52,679 nucleotides of DNA from positions 1 through 52,679 of the forward strand of contig CAMJKI010000008.1 of assembly GCA_946406355.1 (NCBI GenBank), written 5' to 3'. Under the pieces are notes generated by a model. The model was not told the origin of the DNA. It saw only the letters and a program-made list of their open reading frames with translations, and searched no databases. This DNA comes from an uncultured Bacteroidales bacterium (GTDB lineage: Bacteria > Bacteroidota > Bacteroidia > Bacteroidales > UBA932). Every line of letters begins with the position of its first letter. Within the stretch, counting starts at the first letter, position 1. Positions 31,563 to 39,166 of the stretch are shown here, one piece after another. Both the position numbers and the translations under genes were made by a program.

Positions 31563-31577
31563 AATAATACAAACACT

Positions 31578-32834
31578 ATGGATAAGATTATCGAGAAGAA
31601 AACAGGTTGGCGGGTGGCCTTCACCAAGAAGGCTCTTCCGTGGTGGCTGGGAGCCCTGCTGCTGGCGTTCATCGTGTACCTGATTGCCCGGCCGAACAAC
31701 AAGACGCTGCGCATCGACAAGGATTCCATCACCGTGAACACGGCCATTAAGGGCGAATTCAACGACTATATCCGCATCAGCGGCCGCGTACAGCCCATGA
31801 CCACCATCCAGCTGAGCCCGCAGGAGGGCGGCATCGTAGAAAAGATCCTCATCGAAGAAGGTTCTCCGGTGAAGGCCGGCGACGCCATCCTGGTCCTGAG
31901 TAACGACAACCTGGACCTGCAGATCCTGAACTCCGAGGCCGAACTGGCCGAGAAGGAGAACATCCTCCGCAATACCCAGATCCAGATGGAGCAGCAGAAG
32001 CTGGACGTGCGCCAGAACGAACTGGAGTACGGCACCCAGGTAGAGCGCCTGCGCCGCGCCTATGAGCAGCAGAAAGCCCTCTACGAGGACAAACTGATCG
32101 CCCGGGAAGATTACCTGAAAGCCGAAGAAGACTACCGCCTGGCCAAGCAGAAATACGATCTTATCCGGGAGCGCTCCAAGCAGGACAGCCTGTACCGCGG
32201 CACCCAGATCGACCGCATGGAGGAGAGCCTGGACAACATGCAGCTGAACATGCAGATGATCCGCAAGCGCAAGAGCAACCTCATCATCAAGGCGCCCATT
32301 GACGGCGAACTCGGCCTGCTGGACGTGGTCCTCGGGCAGAGCGTCGCCTCCGGTACCAGGATCGGCCAGATCAACTCCGTCGGCACGTATAAAGTGGAGG
32401 CGCAGATCGACGAACACTACATCGACCGCGTGTTCGACGGCCTGTCGGCCACCTTCGAGCGCCAGGGCGAGACCTATTCCACCGTCATCCGGAAAGTCTA
32501 TCCGGAGGTCCGCGACGGCAAGTTCAAGGCCGATTTCAAGTTCGACGGCGAGCAGCCCGACAACATCCGCGCCGGCCAGACCTACTACCTGAACCTCCAG
32601 CTCGGCCAGCCCGAAGAGGCTGTGATTATCCCGCGCGGCACCTTCTACCAGAAGACCGGCGGAAAATGGATATACGTTGTTAACAAAGATGGCAGCAAGG
32701 CCGTCAAACGCGAAATCCGCATCGGCCGCCAGAACCCGCAGTACTACGAGGTACTGGAAGGCCTGGAACCCGGCGAGAAGGTGATTACCTCCGGGTATGA
32801 TACGTATGGTGACAGTGATGTGTTAGTGTTTTAA
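31578..32834 (+). CDS. Periplasmic adaptor (MacA/HlyD-type) subunit
   Basis: 418 residues. One N-terminal membrane helix (WWLGALLLAFIVYLIA) is followed by a lipoyl half (SPQEGGIVEKILIEEGSPVKAGDAILVL). A long coiled coil spans about 115-235 (AELAEKENILRNTQIQMEQQ ... QLNMQMIRKRKSN). The second lipoyl half follows (IKAPIDGELGLLDVVLGQSVASG), then the beta-barrel and membrane-proximal domains. It should link the inner-membrane permeases to the TolC channel. The reading frame shows unusually GC-rich third positions near its 3' half compared with the neighbours. It begins 15 bases after the TolC stop codon. Confidence 0.92.
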   Translation: MDKIIEKKTGWRVAFTKKALPWWLGALLLAFIVYLIARPNNKTLRIDKDSITVNTAIKGEFNDYIRISGRVQPMTTIQLSPQEGGIVEKILIEEGSPVKAGDAILVLSNDNLDLQILNSEAELAEKENILRNTQIQMEQQKLDVRQNELEYGTQVERLRRAYEQQKALYEDKLIAREDYLKAEEDYRLAKQKYDLIRERSKQDSLYRGTQIDRMEESLDNMQLNMQMIRKRKSNLIIKAPIDGELGLLDVVLGQSVASGTRIGQINSVGTYKVEAQIDEHYIDRVFDGLSATFERQGETYSTVIRKVYPEVRDGKFKADFKFDGEQPDNIRAGQTYYLNLQLGQPEEAVIIPRGTFYQKTGGKWIYVVNKDGSKAVKREIRIGRQNPQYYEVLEGLEPGEKVITSGYDTYGDSDVLVF

Positions 32835-32837
32835 GCG

Positions 32838-35192
32838 ATGAAGATTATCAGAAAGACAGGCGTTTCGACGCTGATTAATATCCTGGGAATGAGCATTGCC
32901 TTTGCGGCGGCCATGATTCTCCTTGTGCGGGTACGGTGGGACATTGGCTATGATGCCAACTTCAAGGGACATCAGCAGGTGTTCCGGATGGAACATGACC
33001 TGGAAGAGGACGGGAAATTCTCCACGTATCTCTGCCGGCCGTTGATTGAACTGCTTCGCGAGGTATCCTCGGACGTGGAAGCGGTGGGTACTGCGGCACG
33101 ATGGGGCGACTGGATCCTCGCCCGGGAAGGAAATCCCGGCGCGGGCGTCACAGTATCCCGCTGCATTGTAGACAGCACCTTCTTCCAGGTGTTCCCTTTC
33201 AACTGGACGGAGGGTTCTGCAAAAGAATTCGCTGCTCCGGCGACCCTTATCCTGAGCCAGTCCATTGCCAAAACCTTCTTCGGCAACGAGCCGGCCGTGG
33301 GCAAATACCTCCAGGAGGGCGACGGTACTCGCCTGCGTGTGGTGGGGGTGTATGAAGACATGCCCGCCAATTCCAGCCTGGCCTATCAGTCTTTCGCCTA
33401 TCTGGGCACCGAGTTCCTGGAGGACGGTTCGGAGTGGTCTTTTACCGCCTTCCTGAAACTGCGGAATCCAGCCGATGGCATTTCCGTACAGACGCAGTTT
33501 GCAGATTTCCTGATGGCGTACTTCAGCAACGGTGCCGAATTGACGGAAGAGCAGCGCGAAGAGTTCCGCCGGGAATTCCGCCTGGCCAATTTGCACGAGG
33601 GGTATTTCCAACAGGACCATGACGCCAGCGTCAGCAGCGCCAACAAGTCCATCACCATCACCCTGCTGGCCATTGCCATCCTGCTGATTGTCATTGCCAT
33701 CATCAACTTTATCAATTTCTCTTTTGCGGAGATTCCCTTCCGCGTCAAGAACATCAACACCCGCAAGGTGCTGGGCGAGAGCCGCCGGTCACTCATTGCC
33801 AAGCAGCTGCTGCGTGCCGCCTGCCTGGCGCTGTTAGCGTTCGGCTTCTCCTGCCTCATCCTGCGCGTGGTAGCCGGCACATCCTGGGCATCGGCCATTG
33901 CTTCGGTTATGACCCCCCGGGATTTTGCCGCCATTATCTTTCCCATGCTGGGTGTGGTGCTGGTTACCGCCGTAATCGCCGGCCTGGCCCCGGCGCTCTA
34001 CTCAACCTCGCAACCCACCGCCATGGTGCTGAAAGGTTCCTATGCCATGAGCGTCAAGGGCAAAGCCCTGCGTAACGGCCTGGTGGGCCTTCAGTTCTTC
34101 CTTTCTTTCGTCTTTATCCTGCTGGGACTGTATGTAGATATCCAGCTCCGCTTCATGCAGAATAAGGACATGGGCTTCCGGCAGGATCAAGTGCTGCAGG
34201 TATGGTGCGGACAGCGGGCCGGCGCTCAACTTGATGCCTTGGAAGGCCAGTTGCAGCAGAACCCGTCCATCCTGGCAGTGACAGCCTGCGACAATTTCAT
34301 CGTGAGCGAATCCAGGATGGGATGGGGCCGCACGGCCGATGACGGAACCCAGGTGAATATGGAAGTGCTGCCCGTGGCCGATGATTTCATTGACTTCTTC
34401 GGGCTTGAGATTGTGGACGGACGGGGCTTCCTCCCCTCCGACAACCAGAGCCATAGCGGCTGCTTCATTGTGAACGAGGCATTCCTGCGCCGCTACCCGC
34501 AGTTCCATGTGGGCAGCCGTATTGGAGGACACGTAGATGAGTCTCCCGTCGTCGGCGTGGTGAAAGACTTCTATTCCAAATCTTTGCATCACGGTATCGA
34601 ACCCCTGGCTCTCTACGTCTGGGGCACGGAACCCTGGCGCGCGCACAGCATCCTCTACGTCCGTTTGGCAGAAGGGGCCGATTTCCAGTCCGTTTCCGAC
34701 TATATCAAGGATACCATCTGTAAGCTGGACCCCACGATGATTCCCAACCAGGTGAACGTGCGCCGCCTCAACGAATGGATCGGGTCTTTCTACTCCATAG
34801 AGTCCATGCTGCGGCGGCTGGTTTCCATCGCCTCTATAGTGGCCCTGCTCATAGCCATCATCGGCATCATCGGCCTGGTGTTCTTTGAGACGCAATTCCT
34901 CCGCAAGGAGATTGCCGTACGGCGAGTCAACGGGGCCACGGTGGGCAGCATCCTGCAGATGATTAACCGCAAGTATCTGATTATTGCGGGCGTCAGCTTT
35001 GCCCTGGCCGCGCCGTTCGCCTACATCCTCATGACCGGCTGGCGCAAAAGTTTCGTGAGCCAGGCGCCCATCCCGGTGTGGATTTTCCTGACTGCGCTGG
35101 TGCTGGTTGTTGCCATTACTATGGCCGTTGTCACCCTCCAGAGCTGGAGAGCGGCGAGCGCGAACCCTGTCGAATCGATCAAGAATGAATAG
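32838..35192 (+). CDS. FtsX/MacB-type ABC permease 1
   Basis: 784 residues without an ATPase domain. It has the two-half permease layout: helix about 12-32 (LINILGMSIAFAAAMILLV), a periplasmic MacB_PCD-like domain, three helices near 270-400 (ITLLAIAILLIVIAIINF), a central helix near 415-435, a second periplasmic domain and three helices at the C-terminus (IASIVALLIAIIGIIGLVFF). It ends ANPVESIKNE, a tail similar to the other permeases here. It starts 3 bases after the adaptor stop. The ATPase it needs is 0.85 kb downstream, beyond the opposed hicAB pair. The exported substrate is unknown. Confidence 0.9.
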   Translation: MKIIRKTGVSTLINILGMSIAFAAAMILLVRVRWDIGYDANFKGHQQVFRMEHDLEEDGKFSTYLCRPLIELLREVSSDVEAVGTAARWGDWILAREGNPGAGVTVSRCIVDSTFFQVFPFNWTEGSAKEFAAPATLILSQSIAKTFFGNEPAVGKYLQEGDGTRLRVVGVYEDMPANSSLAYQSFAYLGTEFLEDGSEWSFTAFLKLRNPADGISVQTQFADFLMAYFSNGAELTEEQREEFRREFRLANLHEGYFQQDHDASVSSANKSITITLLAIAILLIVIAIINFINFSFAEIPFRVKNINTRKVLGESRRSLIAKQLLRAACLALLAFGFSCLILRVVAGTSWASAIASVMTPRDFAAIIFPMLGVVLVTAVIAGLAPALYSTSQPTAMVLKGSYAMSVKGKALRNGLVGLQFFLSFVFILLGLYVDIQLRFMQNKDMGFRQDQVLQVWCGQRAGAQLDALEGQLQQNPSILAVTACDNFIVSESRMGWGRTADDGTQVNMEVLPVADDFIDFFGLEIVDGRGFLPSDNQSHSGCFIVNEAFLRRYPQFHVGSRIGGHVDESPVVGVVKDFYSKSLHHGIEPLALYVWGTEPWRAHSILYVRLAEGADFQSVSDYIKDTICKLDPTMIPNQVNVRRLNEWIGSFYSIESMLRRLVSIASIVALLIAIIGIIGLVFFETQFLRKEIAVRRVNGATVGSILQMINRKYLIIAGVSFALAAPFAYILMTGWRKSFVSQAPIPVWIFLTALVLVVAITMAVVTLQSWRAASANPVESIKNE

Positions 35193-35198
35193 CCGATG

Positions 35199-35708
35199 CT
35201 ACTCCACTTTCCATCCCATCCTGCCAGCCAGCTCTTTGGCAAACGCCAGGTCCTTTTCAGGAATCTGGAGCCTCACTGCAGTCCCAGATCCGTAAGTGGG
35301 GCTTTCCGACTCCATGAGCATAGCCGGCTCCGGGGCGAGAGCATCGTAACCAACAAGGCGGCTTGCAGAAGGAATAGGTTCTTTCACCGCTTCATCCAAT
35401 ACTTTTTTGACAAAAGCGTTGATGGAGATGCCGGCCTCTGTGGCGCGGTTGGCAATGTCGCGGTGGGTGGCAGGCGAAATACGAATATTGAAAGAACCAG
35501 AGTAGCTCTTTTCTGGCTTGCAGTTATGTTCTTCACAAAAAATGAGATAGTCATCCACAGCCTCGTGAAATGCCGCAGTAAGCTCGTCGACCGATTCTCC
35601 TTCGTAATTAACCAGGTCGTCAATTCCTTCGAGTTTACCGAAAAAGACCTTGTCTGGTTCGCTATAAGCGACGGATCCTATATATCCTTTATACTTTAGT
35701 GTGTTCAT
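35199..35708 (-). CDS. hicB: HicB-family antitoxin with C-terminal extension
   Basis: 169 residues. Residues about 1-105 are a HicB antitoxin: the partial RNase-H-like fold (KYKGYIGSVAYSEPDKVFFGKLEGIDDLV, then YEGESVDELTAAFHEAVDDYL) and a ribbon-helix-helix-like part (FNIRISPATHRDIANRATEAGISINAFVKKVLDEAV). Typical HicB proteins stop here. This one has about 60 more residues, ending with RLQIPEKDLAFAKELAGRMG. It should neutralise the HicA toxin and repress the operon. It follows hicA by 2 bases, lies on the strand opposite to the export operon, and its stop is only 6 bases from the permease stop. Confidence 0.88.
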   Translation of the reverse strand: MNTLKYKGYIGSVAYSEPDKVFFGKLEGIDDLVNYEGESVDELTAAFHEAVDDYLIFCEEHNCKPEKSYSGSFNIRISPATHRDIANRATEAGISINAFVKKVLDEAVKEPIPSASRLVGYDALAPEPAMLMESESPTYGSGTAVRLQIPEKDLAFAKELAGRMGWKVE

Positions 35709-35710
35709 TT

Positions 35711-35965
35711 TTAGATGTTTTTGTTTCTGATGAGTTTTTCGATGATGCTTTCTAACGCATATCTTTTCAATATGTTCCCCGGATGGGGTTTATGCAGTAA
35801 GATCTTTCGTTGTTGTTCATCAATGAACATCACTCTGGATCCGGAAGTCTTGCCTTTGTTCTCTTTCTTATATCCGAACAATTGCAGCAATCTGGCAGCT
35901 TCATCGAATGTGAAGTCTGTCGGAAGGCTCATTAGCCGGTCAATTAGTTTTTCTTTCGTTCCCAT
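35711..35965 (-). CDS. hicA: HicA-type mRNA interferase toxin
   Basis: 84 residues from the ATG at 35965 (a TTG two codons upstream lies in the promoter box). The double-stranded-RNA-binding-like fold of HicA is seen in GYKKENKGKTSGSRVMFID and ILLHKPHPGNILKRYALESIIEKLI. The usual GSH catalytic motif here reads GSR (43), as in a subfamily common in Bacteroidota. It is expected to cleave mRNA when unopposed by HicB. The AT-content is visibly higher than in the flanking export genes, a sign of transfer. Confidence 0.87.
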   Translation of the reverse strand: MGTKEKLIDRLMSLPTDFTFDEAARLLQLFGYKKENKGKTSGSRVMFIDEQQRKILLHKPHPGNILKRYALESIIEKLIRNKNI

Positions 35966-35968
35966 ACA

Positions 35969-35998
35969 CAAATGTAACTAAAATTTAGTTACAAACAA
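35969..35998 (-). promoter_or_regulatory. hicAB promoter with overlapping operator palindrome
   Basis: Minus TTG (35996-35998), 19-base spacer, TACATTTG (35969-35976), ending 3 bases before the hicA ATG. Between the two boxes lies the perfect palindrome TGTAACTAAA-A-TTTAGTTACA (35973-35993, plus strand). This is where the HicB ribbon-helix-helix would bind to shut off its own operon. Confidence 0.75.
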
Positions 35999-36044
35999 AT
36001 CATTTCCGCAAGATTATAATTAACAAATTAAAATACAATAAATT

Positions 36045-36725
36045 ATGATTAATGTAAGCAACCTTTGCAAAGTCTTCCGGACGGAAGAGATTGAGACTAC
36101 AGCGCTCAATGGTGTTTCCTTTGAAATCAAGGACGGCGAGTTCGTTGCCATCATGGGGCCTTCCGGTTGCGGCAAGTCCACGCTGCTGAACATCCTGGGC
36201 CTGCTGGATAATCCCACCAGCGGCAGCTACAAGCTCCTGGACACCGAGGTGGCCAACCTGAAGGAAAAGGAGCGCACCAAGTTCCGCAAGGGCAACATCG
36301 GCTTTGTGTTCCAGAGCTTTAACCTCATTGACGAACTCAATGTGTATGAAAACATTGAGCTTCCCCTGCGCTACCTGAACATCTCTTCCGCCGAACGCAA
36401 ACAAAAGGTGACGGACATCATGAAACGAATGAACATCAGCCACCGCGCCAACCATTTCCCGCAGCAGCTCTCCGGCGGTCAGCAGCAGAGGGTGGCCATC
36501 GCCCGCGCCGTTGTGGCCGGTCCCAAGCTGATCCTGGCCGATGAACCCACCGGTAACCTGGACTCCAAGAACGGCAAGGAAGTAATGGACCTGCTGAAGG
36601 AACTGAACCAGGAAGGTACCACCATCGTGATGGTAACCCATTCCCAGAAGGACGCTGCCTGCGCCCAGCGCACCATCGACCTCTTTGACGGCCAGATTGT
36701 AAGCGACGTTAAGAACGAACTGTAG
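36045..36725 (+). CDS. MacB/LolD-type ABC ATPase
   Basis: 226 residues, a stand-alone nucleotide-binding domain. Walker A GPSGCGKST (38-46), signature LSGGQQQR (143-150), Walker B LILADEPTGNLDS and switch His in MVTHS are all intact. The MacB/LolD group is shown by FRKGNIGFVFQSFNLIDEL. It should energise the FtsX-type permeases around it; there is only one ATPase for four permeases. Its stop overlaps the GTG start of permease 2 by one base. It has an AT-rich upstream stretch from 35994 with no obvious box. Confidence 0.95.
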   Translation: MINVSNLCKVFRTEEIETTALNGVSFEIKDGEFVAIMGPSGCGKSTLLNILGLLDNPTSGSYKLLDTEVANLKEKERTKFRKGNIGFVFQSFNLIDELNVYENIELPLRYLNISSAERKQKVTDIMKRMNISHRANHFPQQLSGGQQQRVAIARAVVAGPKLILADEPTGNLDSKNGKEVMDLLKELNQEGTTIVMVTHSQKDAACAQRTIDLFDGQIVSDVKNEL

Positions 36726-39067
36726 TGAAATCAAAAAACGACATCCTCATCAAGGTGCTGTCCCTGGGAATAGGGCTGGCTGTGGGAATTGTGCTGGTAG
36801 CCAAGGTGTTCTTCGAACTGAGTTACGACAGCTTCTACAAGGACATCGACCGGGTGTATTCTATCTATACCTGGTATTCGCAGAACGGAGATGAGAACGA
36901 TTATGGCCAGGTTAGCGGTGCTGTTGCGGTAGGCTTTATGGAGGAAGTGCCAGGCGTAGAAGCAGGGACTCGTACCACCTATGTTTTCAACGGCGACACA
37001 TATCAGGACGAGGATGGTAATAAACTGAAAGCAACGCTGGTATGTGCAGACACATGCTTCTTCAAGGTCTTCGACCGGCCCATTCTGGCCGGCAACCCCT
37101 CAAAGACGCTGGGCAAGTGGGGATGCGTGATGGTGAGCCGCAGCTTTGCAGAAAAGCTGGGCGGCGTACAGGAATGCATCGGCAAGCAGATTGCCAACGA
37201 AGATCAGCTGGCGTTCAAGGGTACCATCGAGGGTGTCTTCGAAGATTTCCCTAAAAACGGATCCCTGGATTATGACATTCTGCTGTCGATGGCAACCTAC
37301 AGTGAGTGGAGTACCACCAACTGGCTGGGCAACGACCGGTACAGGGGATATGTGAAGCTTGCTCCCGGTGTAGACCCGGCAACTCTCACAGATGCCATCC
37401 GGAAGATGCAGGAGGCGCACCAGCATCTAGATGAGATCGAAGCGATGGGGTTGCAGTTGAGGTACTATCTGAAGCCGTTCATTAAAGTGCACACCTCATC
37501 CCAGGATGTAAGGACTCAGATCATCCTGCTGTCTATCGTGGCGGCCCTGCTGATCCTTATCTCTCTGCTGAACTATATCCTTATTGTGATTTCGTCGCTT
37601 GTGAAGCGCTCGAAGGAAGTCGGTGTGCGGAAATGCTACGGAGCTGAAGGAAGGCATATCTACGGAATGTTAACGAAAGAGGCGCTGCTACATATCGTAT
37701 TGTCGCTGGCTTTGGCCGCGGCAATCATCTTCGCAGGCCGCGGCATTGTCCAGAATCTGCTGGGCGTACCATTCAGCACACTTCTGGTGCCTCAGAGCAT
37801 TGCGGCCATTGTGGCCGTGATTCTACTGGTGCTGGCCATCTCCATTGTGGTCCCGGCCGAACTGTATCAGCGGATTCCCGTATATGCCGCACTGAAGAAT
37901 TATACCGAACACTCCCGCAGATGGAAGCTGGGCCTTCTGGGGGTACAGGTGCTTATCAACGTGTTCCTGGTAGTGATTATGTTCATCATCGGCCGGCAGT
38001 ACGAGATGGTGAACCACAGCAACCCGGGCTATTCCTATGAAAACTTGTACTACATCAGCATGTATGACCGTGACTGGCAGGCCCAGGCAAGGGCAGTGGA
38101 TGCGCTCAGAAACCATTCCGAGGTGAATGGCGTGGCTGCCTGCAACAACTTGCCCTACCAGGGGTCAAGCGGTGACAATGTATATATACCCGGCGACGAT
38201 AGGGAATTATTCAACATCGCCGACCAGTACGAGTGTTCTGCCGGCTATTACGACCTGATGGGCATCCGGTTCCTGGAAGGACGTGCTCCTGAGAATGCAT
38301 TAGAGATAGCAGTGGACGAAAAGTTTGTGGCAAGGATGGCCGATTTCGCGGACTGGAGCGACGGCGCAATTGGCAAACAGGTTTTTGTCACAGGGCACGC
38401 CCCTGTGAGTGAGGATGACGGGGTACCGTTTTACTACACCATCTCCGGTGTCTACAAGAGCTATCTTATCGGCAGTCTTGTGTGGAAAGATCCAAGGCCG
38501 AGTGCGTTGTTCTATGGTGAAGTGGGCATTGAAGACTTCTGGATGCCTCATATCCTTTTCAAAGTGCGGCCCGAATCCCTGCCGAAAGTAAAGGAAGTGC
38601 TGGAACAGGCGCTGCCTGGCCGGGAAATCGACATCATTTCCTACGAGGAACAGATGCGTGCGGCGTATTCCGATGTGAAAAAGGTGCGTAATACCCTGGC
38701 GCTGGGTGCCGTATTCTCCCTGCTGATTGCGCTGATGGGACTGATTGGCTTTATCCGCGACGAGAGCCTGCGGCGCAGCAAGGAAATGGCCGTGCGCAAG
38801 ATTAACGGAGCCACTTCGCAGGATATCCTGGGCGTCTTTGCGACAGATATCATGAAGCTTTCGGCCGTCATGGCGGTATTGGCCTGCGTTGCCGCTTTCT
38901 TCGTGGCCAGGAGGCTGCTGGAGATGTTTGCCGAGAAAGTATCGCTGAATCCGCTGTTCTTTATTGGCGGCTCCCTGCTGGTGCTGGCTATTGTACTGGG
39001 CGTAGTGGTGCTCAATTGCCTGAAGATTGCCCGGGAGAATCCCGTGGAATCGTTAAAGAATGAATAA
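36725..39067 (+). CDS. FtsX/MacB-type ABC permease 2
   Basis: 780 residues from a GTG that overlaps the ATPase stop codon, so translation is coupled to the ATPase. The layout is the same as permease 1: N-terminal helix (VLSLGIGLAVGIVLVAKVFF), periplasmic domain, helix cluster (ILLSIVAALLILISLLNYILI), second half and a C-terminal helix bundle. The tail is ENPVESLKNE. The motif KEVGVRKCYGAEGRHIYGMLTKEALL is the FtsX contact region next to the first helix set; a second copy (KEMAVRKINGATSQDILGVF) is near the C-terminus. Confidence 0.9.
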   Translation: MKSKNDILIKVLSLGIGLAVGIVLVAKVFFELSYDSFYKDIDRVYSIYTWYSQNGDENDYGQVSGAVAVGFMEEVPGVEAGTRTTYVFNGDTYQDEDGNKLKATLVCADTCFFKVFDRPILAGNPSKTLGKWGCVMVSRSFAEKLGGVQECIGKQIANEDQLAFKGTIEGVFEDFPKNGSLDYDILLSMATYSEWSTTNWLGNDRYRGYVKLAPGVDPATLTDAIRKMQEAHQHLDEIEAMGLQLRYYLKPFIKVHTSSQDVRTQIILLSIVAALLILISLLNYILIVISSLVKRSKEVGVRKCYGAEGRHIYGMLTKEALLHIVLSLALAAAIIFAGRGIVQNLLGVPFSTLLVPQSIAAIVAVILLVLAISIVVPAELYQRIPVYAALKNYTEHSRRWKLGLLGVQVLINVFLVVIMFIIGRQYEMVNHSNPGYSYENLYYISMYDRDWQAQARAVDALRNHSEVNGVAACNNLPYQGSSGDNVYIPGDDRELFNIADQYECSAGYYDLMGIRFLEGRAPENALEIAVDEKFVARMADFADWSDGAIGKQVFVTGHAPVSEDDGVPFYYTISGVYKSYLIGSLVWKDPRPSALFYGEVGIEDFWMPHILFKVRPESLPKVKEVLEQALPGREIDIISYEEQMRAAYSDVKKVRNTLALGAVFSLLIALMGLIGFIRDESLRRSKEMAVRKINGATSQDILGVFATDIMKLSAVMAVLACVAAFFVARRLLEMFAEKVSLNPLFFIGGSLLVLAIVLGVVVLNCLKIARENPVESLKNE

Positions 39068-39068
39068 G

Positions 39069-39154
39069 GTGCCCGGGCACGAAAACGGCCGAATTTGTGC
39101 CCGGACGATGAAAAAACAAGCCTTCGGGCACGAAAATGGGCAAATACGTGCCCG
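39069..39154. repeat. Two tandem GTGCCCGG palindromes between permeases 2 and 3
   Basis: Unit 1 (39073-39104) has CCGGGCAC pairing with GTGCCCGG. Unit 2 (39125-39154) has CGGGCACG pairing with CGTGCCCG. Both loops are 14-16 bases with similar sequence (GAAAACGG... and AAAATGGG...). The 12-base palindrome GTGCCCGGGCAC at 39069-39080 begins the first. The 99-base gap is filled mostly by this pair. No U-run follows. Confidence 0.75.
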
Positions 39155-39166
39155 GACAAACAAAAT

